Positions 16,849 through 24,760 of a stretch of 64,000 nucleotides of DNA are shown here, in pieces. Position numbers and translations under genes: made by a program. The notes beneath the pieces are model-generated. The model was not told the DNA's origin and did no database searches. It saw only the letters and a program-made list of their open reading frames with translations. Every line of letters starts with the position of its first letter. Positions within the stretch are counted from its first letter, which is position 1. Location of the stretch: contig JAEWAF010000040.1 of NCBI GenBank assembly GCA_023391815.1, positions 1-64,000 of the forward strand, written 5' to 3'. This stretch comes from Pseudomonadota bacterium. Its GTDB lineage: Bacteria > Pseudomonadota > Gammaproteobacteria > Steroidobacterales > Steroidobacteraceae.

Positions 16849-18876
16849 ATGAGAGTGATGAAGTTGGGCTCGGTCGCAGTCCTGATCTGCGCGTCCTTGC
16901 TGACCGCCTGCAGCGATAACGGCAATGACGAACGCCGTCGGCCGAGCATCTCCGCGCCGGATTCGCCGCTTACGTCAGCTGCCGTGGGCGTTCCCTACAG
17001 CGCGACATTCGTTTCTTCGGGCGCCTCGGTCATGTGGAGTGTGGCATCGGGCACATTGCCCCCGGGGCTCACGCTGAACTCGATGACGGGTGCGTACACC
17101 GGAACACCGACGGCGGTCGGTTCGTACTCGTTCACGATCGCCGCCAGCAACAACTTCGGCATGGACAGCCGCGCGTATTCGCAGGTTGTCACATCGCCGC
17201 CGCTCGACAGCAATGCGCTGTTGTCGAACAACATGCTGGCCGCGTTTCCCTCGGTCGCGGCGTCAGGCTTCGATACTCCCGTCGCGATTACCGGCCTGAA
17301 TACGGGCGACACGCTGGTCAGTATCGATCGGCGGCCACAGAACGGCTTTCTGTATGGCCTCGGTTACAACGCCACCGCCGGCACCGTTCAGCTTTACAAC
17401 ATCTCCTCGCAGACGGCGGTTGCGACGCCGATCGGCGCGGTAGGCAGCTTCGTTGCCGCTGATGGCGCGACGCCGGTGCGGATCGGCGCCGATGCGAGCA
17501 CAACCTTCGGCATGGACTTCAATCCGACCGTCGATCGGGTGCGCGTCGTGAACAGTGCCGGTCAGAACTTCCGTATGAATCCGAACAACGGCGCGCTGGT
17601 CGATTTCGACGCGACGACTCCGGGCGTGCAAATGGACGGGGCCATCAACGGCCCGACCATGTCGGTGCAGGAAACGGCCTATACGAACAGCGTGCCCAAT
17701 GCCACGGTGACCACGCAGTACACAGTCGATCAAACCATCGACGCGCTCTGTATTCAGAATCCGCCGAACAATGGCACGCAGACGATGTGCATGCCGCTCT
17801 CGGTGCCGGTCGAGACAGTGCACGGCTTCGACATTCCGTCGTCGGTAGCGGTGACCGCGTCAAATTCGGTCGCCACTGGCTTGGGCACGGCAGTCGTGCG
17901 CGCCTCGGGCCGTACCATGGACGACCTGGTCAATATCAATCTGTCGACGGGCGGTGTGACGACGCTCGGCTCGGTCGGGACCCTGACCACTGTCGGCATC
18001 GCGCTTCAGACATCGGCAGCGACGCCGCCGTTGTTCGCTCTCTCCGCCGACGGCACGCAACTGTTTCGTCTCCTGAGCACCTCGCTGGCCACGCCGGCCA
18101 CCGTGACTATCGCCGGCATCACTGCCGGAGAAACCTTGGTCGGCATCGATTACCGGCCGCAAACGGGCCAGCTGTTTTCATTCGGTGTGAATGCGACGGC
18201 GGATAACGGCACTGTCTACATCATCGATCCGCAAACCGGTGCGGCGAGCGTCGTGGGCACAGCCGGCATGGTTGCGTTCGTGACGACCGCGGGCGTAGCT
18301 GTCGATCTGCCGCCGGTGAGCGCCGGGTATGGGTTCGATTTCAATCCCACGGTGGATCGCATTCGAGTGGTGACCGGCACGGGCCTGAACTTCCGGATCA
18401 ATCCGAACAACGGCGCGCCGGTCGACAACAACGCGAACGCGGCCGATGGGATCAATCCGGACGGTTCGATCAACGGTCAGCCGGCAGGCTCGACGGGCGT
18501 GACCGCGGCCGCTTATACCAACAGCTTCGGCCAATCGCTCACGGGCGGTGTCACGACCCAGTATGTGATCGATCCGGTGAGCAACTCGCTGTTCATTCAG
18601 AACCCGCCGAACAACGGCACGCTGACCGCGGCACAGACCATCACGTTGAATGGCGCGACGCTGGATTTCACCGAAGCGAATGGCTTCGACATTCCCGCGA
18701 GCGTGCGCGTTACGACTTCCTCATCGCCGGCGACGGGCTCGGGTTTCGCGGCGCTGACGGTGGGCAACGCCACTCGGTTGTATTCGATCGATCTGAGTAA
18801 TGGCCGCGCCACGGATCTGGGCGCGTTGCCGACCGGTGTGAGCGGCCTGACCGTGGGCCAGACGACGGTCAAGTAA
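16849..18876 (+). CDS. Lipoprotein with Ig-like domain and two DUF4394 beta-propeller domains
   Basis: A 675-residue putative lipoprotein (lipobox LLTAC, Cys21). An Ig-like He-PIG domain comes first (about 35-125, SGTLPPGLTLNSMTGAYTGT). Two DUF4394 domains in tandem follow. Each carries the same signature run: a GxTLVxID-RPQ-G-L start, FNPTVDRxRVV, and NFRxNPNNGAxVD with an (I)NG end. The two copies differ enough to be an old duplication. DUF4394 is found in secreted proteins of unknown function. The ATG at 16849 follows AAGGGA, and an ATG nine bases later is also possible. The protein is probably displayed on the outer membrane. Confidence 0.85.
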   Translation: MRVMKLGSVAVLICASLLTACSDNGNDERRRPSISAPDSPLTSAAVGVPYSATFVSSGASVMWSVASGTLPPGLTLNSMTGAYTGTPTAVGSYSFTIAASNNFGMDSRAYSQVVTSPPLDSNALLSNNMLAAFPSVAASGFDTPVAITGLNTGDTLVSIDRRPQNGFLYGLGYNATAGTVQLYNISSQTAVATPIGAVGSFVAADGATPVRIGADASTTFGMDFNPTVDRVRVVNSAGQNFRMNPNNGALVDFDATTPGVQMDGAINGPTMSVQETAYTNSVPNATVTTQYTVDQTIDALCIQNPPNNGTQTMCMPLSVPVETVHGFDIPSSVAVTASNSVATGLGTAVVRASGRTMDDLVNINLSTGGVTTLGSVGTLTTVGIALQTSAATPPLFALSADGTQLFRLLSTSLATPATVTIAGITAGETLVGIDYRPQTGQLFSFGVNATADNGTVYIIDPQTGAASVVGTAGMVAFVTTAGVAVDLPPVSAGYGFDFNPTVDRIRVVTGTGLNFRINPNNGAPVDNNANAADGINPDGSINGQPAGSTGVTAAAYTNSFGQSLTGGVTTQYVIDPVSNSLFIQNPPNNGTLTAAQTITLNGATLDFTEANGFDIPASVRVTTSSSPATGSGFAALTVGNATRLYSIDLSNGRATDLGALPTGVSGLTVGQTTVK

Positions 18877-18934
18877 ACGCTCACCGGAGCGTTCATGGTA
18901 TCGAGTGTTTCGTCGTGGCTGCTGCGTCGGCCAG

Positions 18935-18962
18935 GGGACGGCGGTGGAATCACCGCCGTCCC
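18935..18962. terminator. Bidirectional terminator hairpin
   Basis: A perfect 12-bp GC-rich stem (18935-18946 with 18951-18962) with a GAAT loop sits between two convergent genes. There is no long T-run, but the position fits termination from both sides. Confidence 0.65.
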
Positions 18963-18969
18963 ATCCTAG

Positions 18970-19413
18970 TTAGTTGTTCGAGCCGTTGGTGACAGGGGCG
19001 TCCTTACCGGCGCGATCATGATCATACTTGCCGAAGCCACGGCCGGGACCCGGGCCGCGCTCGTGCAGAGCATCGAATTTCTTCAACTGCGTCTCGTTCA
19101 GCACCACGCTCAGCTTGGTGTGCAGTTCCTGCCTGGCCTGGTCGCGCTTGGCTTTCATCTCGTCCCGGGTCGGACGAGTGCCGGAAGCACGCGCGGCCTG
19201 AAATTCGGCGCGCATCTGCTCGTGCTGTTCTTTCAGAATCTTTTCGACTTCAGTCTTCTGATACGCGTCCAGATCCAGCAGCAGCGCCAGCCGGTCCATG
19301 TCCGGGCCCGGCGCGACGCGCGCCGGCGGAGGAGTCGCCGGGGTCGGATCGGCGGCGAATGCCACGCCGCTGGCAAGCCAGGCAAGCGCAAGCAGGGTGA
19401 CTTTGGTTTTCAT
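18970..19413 (-). CDS. Spy/CpxP-like periplasmic protein
   Basis: A 147-residue exported protein with a clear signal peptide (MKTKVTLLALAWLASGVAFA), a Pro-rich linker and a charged helical domain. The helical part (ALLLDLDAYQKTEVEKILKE, QARQELHTKLSVVLNETQLK) ends with an LNETQ motif resembling the LTxxQ repeats of Spy/CpxP chaperones. Those proteins protect envelope proteins from aggregation or bind metals and often answer to a two-component system. The ATG at 19413 follows GGAGAGAC. It lies 114 bases downstream of a sensor-kinase gene on the same strand, so that pair may control it. The Gly/Arg-rich C-terminus is poorly conserved. Confidence 0.72.
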   Translation of the reverse strand: MKTKVTLLALAWLASGVAFAADPTPATPPPARVAPGPDMDRLALLLDLDAYQKTEVEKILKEQHEQMRAEFQAARASGTRPTRDEMKAKRDQARQELHTKLSVVLNETQLKKFDALHERGPGPGRGFGKYDHDRAGKDAPVTNGSNN

Positions 19414-19527
19414 TACTGTCTCTCCGTTGGGGTGAACCTTCAGAACACGCTTGCAGAATACGGGCGCGGAACGGCGCGCGCGGTAATCAATAGTTACCAA
19501 CTGTGAAGGGCGGAAACCAGTGTGGGA

Positions 19528-20937
19528 TCAGCGAGTTGTCGCTTCCCGAGGCAACACCAGCCGCGCTTCGAGACCACCGCTCTGGCGATTGTGGAGAGAT
19601 AGTGAACCGCCATGTGCCTGGGCGATGTCGCGCGCGATGCTCAAGCCCAGGCCGGTGCCGCCGGTGTCCCGGTTGCGCGAATGCTCGAGTCGAAAGAAAG
19701 GCTCGAATACTTTTTCCAACATGTCTTCGGGAATGCCGGGCCCGTCATCGAGAACGCGCACGATGAGTTGCGGGCCGTCTTCGATCTCGATCGTCGCGCG
19801 CACGCCGTGACGAATCGCGTTCTGCACCAGATTGCCGAGACAGCGTTTCAACGCGAGCGGCTTGGCGACGTACGGCGCGCGAGCTGTGCCGACGATCGTG
19901 ATGTCACCGCCGAGCTCCACATATTGTCGTTGCAGTTCCAGCGCGAGCGCATTGATGTCGACGGGCACGGCCGCTTCGTCATCGTTCAGGCCGCGAAACA
20001 CGCCGAGCGCGCCGCGGATCATGTTCGACATCTCATCCAGATCTTCGACCAGGCGCTGCCGCAGCTGATCGTCGTCGATCGATTCGACGCGCAGTCGCAA
20101 TCGAGTCAGAGGCGTGCGCAAGTCATGGGACATTGCCGCCAGCACTTGGGTGCGACTATCGAGATAACGTCGCAACCGCTCCTGCATGGAGTTGAACGCT
20201 CGCGTGGCACGACGGATTTCGCGTGCGCCGGTTTCCTTCAACGGCATCGCCGTTGCGCCACGACCCACTGCGTCGGCCGCGCGAGCGAGATCGCCGAGAG
20301 GTCGGGTGATCGTGCGCGCGACTGCATAAAGCACGGCACCCAACGCCAGCGCGAGAACACTCAGTTCGAAGAAAATCTGCCGGGGCAAGCGAGGGCCAAG
20401 ACGAGGTGCGATGGTCCGAAACACGGCTTTATCGCCGTCCGGTAATGTCACGGTGACGTCGAACACTCGATCACGACGCGGCATCGCATTCGGTGGCGGC
20501 GGACCGGCCGAGGGCTCGTTCGGACGGAACATGAACAACGGAATGACTTCAGAGCGGCGGGCCCGCGGCGGCCCGGTCGAAACCTTGTACTCCGAGCCGA
20601 GCTGACGTTGCAGATGAGCGGCGAACTGACGTTCCAGCGCAACCTGTTCCGCGTCTTGCATTCGGCGCGGAGGCGGACGAACGTCGTCGGGTGAGAGTCG
20701 TTGCTCTCGCAGTTTCAGCCGGGCGTCGTCGCGCGCGTCCTGCGGCAGTCCCGCCAGATACTGGCTCGTTTCGGCGATGGTGCTCGCCGAACTGCCGGCG
20801 CCGCTGTCGAGCAGCGCAAGCTCGCGACGCTCACGCAGGATCAACAACACGAACACGATCAGCATGGCGCCGATCACGGCCACCGTCGCCATGAACAGGC
20901 GACCAAACAACGTGTCCGGGACCAGCGCGCGAGCCAT
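19528..20937 (-). CDS. Sensor histidine kinase (EnvZ/RstB-like)
   Basis: A 469-residue inner-membrane kinase. Helix 1 spans about 11-34. A proline-rich periplasmic sensor region (35-186) and helix 2 (187-210) follow, then a HAMP linker, the H-box AAMSHDLRTPLTRLRLR with phospho-acceptor His271, the N-box LVQNAIRHG, the G1 box DDGPGIPEDM and GTGLGLSIARDIAQAHGG. Its ATG overlaps the stop codon of the upstream response regulator by one base (TAATG), showing translational coupling. The signal is unknown. Because the next gene downstream encodes a Spy-like periplasmic protein, envelope stress or a metal is a reasonable guess. Confidence 0.93.
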   Translation of the reverse strand: MARALVPDTLFGRLFMATVAVIGAMLIVFVLLILRERRELALLDSGAGSSASTIAETSQYLAGLPQDARDDARLKLREQRLSPDDVRPPPRRMQDAEQVALERQFAAHLQRQLGSEYKVSTGPPRARRSEVIPLFMFRPNEPSAGPPPPNAMPRRDRVFDVTVTLPDGDKAVFRTIAPRLGPRLPRQIFFELSVLALALGAVLYAVARTITRPLGDLARAADAVGRGATAMPLKETGAREIRRATRAFNSMQERLRRYLDSRTQVLAAMSHDLRTPLTRLRLRVESIDDDQLRQRLVEDLDEMSNMIRGALGVFRGLNDDEAAVPVDINALALELQRQYVELGGDITIVGTARAPYVAKPLALKRCLGNLVQNAIRHGVRATIEIEDGPQLIVRVLDDGPGIPEDMLEKVFEPFFRLEHSRNRDTGGTGLGLSIARDIAQAHGGSLSLHNRQSGGLEARLVLPREATTR

Positions 20938-21656
20938 TATTCCTGCTCGACGGGTACGCCCATCACATAGCCTTCGCCGTAAATCGTCTTGATGATCTTG
21001 GGCGAGCGCGCGTCATCGCGCAGTACCTGACGCAAGCGGCTGATGCGCACATCGACGCTGCGGTCGAAGGGATCGATGTCACGACCACGCAGCAGTTCCA
21101 TCAGCTGCGAGCGTGACAACACTTTGGTGGGATGCGCCAGCAAAATGGAGAGCAGACGGAACTCGGCGCCGCTGAGCGCGTGCTGGGAGCCGTCGGCATG
21201 AGTGAGGGAACGAGCGGTGACGTCGAGTTTCCAGTCGCCGAAGCGATAGATATTCACCGTGCTCTGCGCGGGATCGCGCGGCATGTGCGCGGTCCGCCGC
21301 AGGATGGCTTTGATTCTTCCCACCAACTCGCGCGGGCTGAATGGCTTCGACAAATAATCGTCGGCGCCGACTTCCAGGCCCACGACCCGATCGATCTCTT
21401 CGCCGAGCGCGGTGAGCATGAGAATGGGAATTTGCGAGTGGGCACGCAGCTCGCGCGTGAGCTTCAGACCGTCTTCGCCGGGCAGCATCAGGTCGAGCAC
21501 GATCAGATCGACATGCGATTGTTCGAGCGCGCGGCGCATGGCCTTGCCATCGCCGACCGCGGTGGTGCGATAACCGTTCTTCTGCAGGTAATCGCCCAAC
21601 AGCGTGCGGATTTCACGATCGTCGTCGACGATCAGGATATGGCGAGAATCGGTCAT
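20937..21656 (-). CDS. OmpR-family response regulator
   Basis: A 239-residue DNA-binding regulator. The receiver domain has the acidic pocket IVDDDRE and phospho-acceptor Asp55 in LIVLDLMLPGEDGL, with Lys in LSKPFSPRELVGRI. The winged-helix domain has FGDWKLDVTARSL, LSGAEFRLLSILLAHPTKVL, RSVDVRISRLRQVL and the final IIKTIYGEGYVM hairpin. It comes first in a two-gene operon with the histidine kinase. The upstream region holds TACAAT near 21722-21727 (minus strand), a possible -10. Targets are unknown but may include the downstream Spy-like gene. Confidence 0.93.
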   Translation of the reverse strand: MTDSRHILIVDDDREIRTLLGDYLQKNGYRTTAVGDGKAMRRALEQSHVDLIVLDLMLPGEDGLKLTRELRAHSQIPILMLTALGEEIDRVVGLEVGADDYLSKPFSPRELVGRIKAILRRTAHMPRDPAQSTVNIYRFGDWKLDVTARSLTHADGSQHALSGAEFRLLSILLAHPTKVLSRSQLMELLRGRDIDPFDRSVDVRISRLRQVLRDDARSPKIIKTIYGEGYVMGVPVEQE

Positions 21657-21815
21657 GGCATCACATCGAGGGGCCCGATCGCATCATGACTCAACGGCCG
21701 CGGCAGGCGCCCGCGAAGATTGTAACTAAGTGTTGCCTGGACGAGCGCGGCAACAATTTTTTACGCGGGATACGGGCATCCTGCCCGGCCCGCGTGCCGA
21801 GTCGCCTGAGTGGCG

Positions 21816-21831
21816 GGTACATCCATGTACC
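21816..21831. repeat. Palindromic element, copy 1 (GGTACATCCATGTACC)
   Basis: A 7-bp inverted repeat with a CC centre, just downstream of the diguanylate cyclase gene. The same 14-base core recurs at 33741-33754, again in a structured intergenic stretch. This suggests a dispersed REP-like element. Confidence 0.45.
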
Positions 21832-21843
21832 TTGGCTGTATTC

Positions 21844-23703
21844 CTAGGCGTGGCCGACGTTACGGAGCTCGTCGATGGTGTTGTCCTGGGCGGCGGCCTT
21901 GCCGTCGTAGGGCATCACTCGATCGCGGCCGGCGGCCTTGGCCCGATACAGCGCCGCGTCGGCGTGCGCCAGCAGCTGACGCAGTTCATACCCGGACACT
22001 TCGGTCGACGTGACGCCGAAGCTGCCGGAAACCTGGCAGCGCTCGCCTTGATAAGTGGGGTCGATAGCGTTCAAGGCCACGCGCAGTCGTTCGGCGCGTT
22101 GCTTCGCGTCCTCCAGGCCGCAGCCCGGCAGCACGATGCCGAATTCTTCGCCGCCGACCCGTCCGAAAATATCGCTGACGCGCAGATGACTCTGGCAGGC
22201 GATCACCGCCTGGCGCAGCACATGATCGCCGGCGGCATGGCCGAAGCGATCGTTGATGGATTTGAAATGATCCAGGTCGCACAGGACCACGCTGGCCTGC
22301 TGTTGCGATTTCCGCGCGGTTTCGAGTACCGCTTCGGCAAGCTGGATGAAACGCGGCCGGTTGGCGATGCCGGTCAGGCTGTCCACTTGTGACAACTTCA
22401 TGAAATGCAGTTGCGAGCGCTTGGTGCGATAGGCCCACAGCGCGATGAACACCACGACCAGCATCAACAGCGCGATATACAGGCGGCTGGTTTCGGCGGC
22501 CTTGCCGTCGAGCTGCCGCTGCAGCTGGAGCAGCTTGTTTTCCTGGTTGAGCGCTTCGAGCTGCGACTTGGTCGACAAGGTGTTCGACTTGACCCGTTCG
22601 TAGGCGAGCTGGCGCGCGGTCACGTCGTCGAGATAAGCCTTGTCGGCCGCGGCGGACTTTTTCAGATAGACGATGGCGTTGGCGATGTCGCCCTGCTTCT
22701 CCGCTTCTTCGTAGAGCACGCGATACGCACCGATCAGCGGCGGCGTGAATTGATCTTTGACGGCGTGTTCGACGGCGCGCGCTGCCATACGTTGCGCGTT
22801 CACACCGGCGCCGCGTTGTTGATAAGCCCGCGCCATCAACGATTCCCACTCGGAAATGCCGCGCGGATAGCGCGATTGCTCGACCTCACCGTAATGTCGC
22901 TCGAGCAGGCCGATGGCCTCGTCGATGCGATGCTCACGCAGGAACAGGTGAGCCTGGGTGGTGCGAATCGCATTCGCCGCCAGCGATTCGCCCTGTTGCA
23001 AGCAGGCGTTGATGGCCGCCGGGATCGACGGATCGTCCGCCTTGATCCGCTTGCTCTTACACATGGCATCGAGACGGATCTGCTCGCCTCGGCACACACC
23101 GCGGCCACGCGCGTTTTCCTTCACGACTTGCTGGGCGTAATGGATGCCCAGGTCGTACTCGCCCACGAGCGTATAAAGATCGGCGGCGACGGACATGCCC
23201 TGCAGCCGGGCGTCTTTGTCGGTCACCTCGGGCAATCGGTTCAACAGCTTGTTGAGTTGCAGAAACGCGCCTTCGTATTGCGTGGACAAAAGGCGCACGT
23301 TGGTCGCCGTCGAGCCGGCGCGGAATTGCAGCGTCGGATCGCTCGCGCTGTCGACCAGGGCTTCCAGCAAGGGAATGGCTTTGGCGTATTCGCCGGAATA
23401 GGCGTAGCGCCAGCCCTGCAGGTACTGCAGGTGTTCACGCTGCTGAGCCGACAGATCGCCGAACTGCGCCTGCAGTTGATCGATCAGTCGGGTGAATTCA
23501 ACCGGATCGACGGTCTTGGCCGCGTCCGCCCGCTGCAACATGGCGGCAACATCTTCGGCATCGGCCGCCAGCAACGGCGCGGCGGAGGACAGGCACAAAG
23601 CAGCGATTCCGCCCAACAGCCAGTGCCGGGCGGAATCGTTACGGACAGGGGGTTGCTCAGCTCGCGCGCAGGACACGGGCCGACAGATCGATACGTTTGT
23701 CAT
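21844..23703 (-). CDS. Membrane diguanylate cyclase with periplasmic TPR sensor
   Basis: A 619-residue enzyme predicted to make cyclic-di-GMP from two GTP. An N-terminal signal/anchor (about 28-47, HWLLGGIAALCLSSAAPLLA) is followed by a helical TPR-like periplasmic domain of about 350 residues. A short coiled coil, a second membrane helix (LYIALLMLVVVFIALWAY) and a GGDEF domain come next. The active-site loop is GGEEF at 517-521. The product-inhibition I-site RVSD (508-511) sits five residues before it, so feedback control is likely. The ATG at 23703 overlaps the borosin-like precursor gene by 47 bases in another frame. A TTG after that gene is an alternative start but would shorten the signal region. 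Same-strand overlap implies co-expression with the precursor. Confidence 0.85.
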   Translation of the reverse strand: MTNVSICRPVSCARAEQPPVRNDSARHWLLGGIAALCLSSAAPLLAADAEDVAAMLQRADAAKTVDPVEFTRLIDQLQAQFGDLSAQQREHLQYLQGWRYAYSGEYAKAIPLLEALVDSASDPTLQFRAGSTATNVRLLSTQYEGAFLQLNKLLNRLPEVTDKDARLQGMSVAADLYTLVGEYDLGIHYAQQVVKENARGRGVCRGEQIRLDAMCKSKRIKADDPSIPAAINACLQQGESLAANAIRTTQAHLFLREHRIDEAIGLLERHYGEVEQSRYPRGISEWESLMARAYQQRGAGVNAQRMAARAVEHAVKDQFTPPLIGAYRVLYEEAEKQGDIANAIVYLKKSAAADKAYLDDVTARQLAYERVKSNTLSTKSQLEALNQENKLLQLQRQLDGKAAETSRLYIALLMLVVVFIALWAYRTKRSQLHFMKLSQVDSLTGIANRPRFIQLAEAVLETARKSQQQASVVLCDLDHFKSINDRFGHAAGDHVLRQAVIACQSHLRVSDIFGRVGGEEFGIVLPGCGLEDAKQRAERLRVALNAIDPTYQGERCQVSGSFGVTSTEVSGYELRQLLAHADAALYRAKAAGRDRVMPYDGKAAAQDNTIDELRNVGHA

Positions 23704-23938
23704 CCTTGGGCTGCTCTTCTTCGGGCTCTTCGTCCTGGGGCGCGTGGACGAGGCAGCAGACATTGTGGCTGGCACCCAGCAGCTCCTCGAGCTGACGGGG
23801 GCGCTGCTGCACGATGGCGGCCCGCACGGCTGGCTCGATGCCTTCCCGTGCCAGCTCCTGTGCCAGCTGTTCGACGGTCAGTGACTGCAACCGCGAGCTC
23901 TGGCCCATTCTTTCCAACAGATCCACGACATTGGACAC
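23657..23938 (-). CDS. Candidate split-borosin precursor peptide (SonA-like)
   Basis: A 93-residue protein with the layout of a split-borosin substrate. Residues 1-55 are a helical recognition domain (MSNVVDLLERMGQSS, LTVEQLAQELAREGIEP, RPRQLEELLGAS). It lines up with Shewanella SonA (which begins MSGLSDFFTQLGQDAQ) as I recall that sequence. A short hydrophobic core follows at about 58-66 (HNVCCLVHA), where Leu63 and His65 fall at the numbers of the methylated SonA residues Leu63 and Ile65. Unlike SonA, an acidic stretch (EEPEEEQ) and a basic tail ending RVLRAS follow the core. The GTG at 23938 has GAGGAG seven bases upstream. A short hairpin (23979-23994) lies in the leader. The matching methyltransferase gene lies about 0.8 kb upstream. 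Confidence 0.72.
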   Translation of the reverse strand: MSNVVDLLERMGQSSRLQSLTVEQLAQELAREGIEPAVRAAIVQQRPRQLEELLGASHNVCCLVHAPQDEEPEEEQPKDDKRIDLSARVLRAS

Positions 23939-24170
23939 GATGCGCTCCTCCTCTCCCCGATTGTTGTTGGGTTCGACCGCTGCTCATCAGCAGCTAAGAG
24001 TTGTAACAAGCCTAGGACACTGGCCGGCGACCGGCTCTCGAACGCTCCACAGAAACATCAACGGTCCTGCGACTTAACAGAATTATGCCTGTTTCGAAGC
24101 CGGCTGACGGGATAAGAATGCTCCGGAGGCGGACTGCCAAAGGCTGGGGAGCGGGGAAGTGAGCGCGGTC

Positions 24171-24749
24171 CTACCGCGCGTTCCGGAACGCGGACGGTGG
24201 CGACCACGACCCGCGATGAACCGACCAGGCATTTCCCTGCCCATCCTCTTGCCCGTTCCTTTGACAAGCTCCGTCCCGCCCGGCGGCGCGGACACGGCGA
24301 ACAAAGCCTACGCTAAGCACAGCCCGCTGCACAGCTACGTGGTCGGTCGCGAATTGCACCCACAATTCGTCCACCGGCAACTGCGCGAACACTTGGTGAA
24401 TCAGTCCGGTAAAGCCTTCCTTGGAATAACCTTTGGCGCGGGCCGCTTGGATGAACATCACACCGGCTTGCACGCTCCTTTCGGCCGGATCGAGGTTCTG
24501 CAGGCTACAGATGCCGACGTCGGTCCGCGATGCCTTTTCCACGACGGTTAAAAACAGCCGCTCGATCGGCGGGCGCTGCATACCGGCGAGCGCGCTCCGA
24601 AAACTTTTCGCCGCACGTTCGGCGGAGAGCGGCGTGCCGATGAAGCGCATGGTCTCGGCATCCGTATACAGATGCTCATAGAGTGGCGCGTCGGCCGGGA
24701 CGATGGGTCGCATGCTCAGCCGGGGCGTCTCGACTGGAAACACGTGCAC
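24171..24749 (-). CDS. GNAT-family N-acetyltransferase (RimJ/RimL-like)
   Basis: A protein of about 192 residues. It begins VETPRLSMRPIVPADAPLYE, the usual RimJ/RimL N-terminus. ERLFLTVVEKASRTDVGICS, a strand carrying FIQAARAKGYSKEGFTGLI (the CoA-binding region) and VQFATDHVAVQRAVLSVGF follow. The last 40 residues (after FVRRVRAAGRDG) are rich in Gly/Gln/Arg and do not look like the fold, so the 3' end may have drifted. The start is a GTG at 24749 or 24743, 11-17 bases after the methyltransferase stop, which makes the two an operon. It lies between methyltransferase and putative precursor, so acetylation of the peptide product is possible. It may equally be unrelated. Confidence 0.78.
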   Translation of the reverse strand: MHVFPVETPRLSMRPIVPADAPLYEHLYTDAETMRFIGTPLSAERAAKSFRSALAGMQRPPIERLFLTVVEKASRTDVGICSLQNLDPAERSVQAGVMFIQAARAKGYSKEGFTGLIHQVFAQLPVDELWVQFATDHVAVQRAVLSVGFVRRVRAAGRDGACQRNGQEDGQGNAWSVHRGSWSPPSAFRNAR

Positions 24750-24760
24750 GGCGGCGCTGC

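Noticed and set aside
22405..23997. 530-codon open frame antisense to the diguanylate cyclase and precursor
   Set aside because: An opposite-strand shadow of real genes in high-GC DNA with no recognisable domain.
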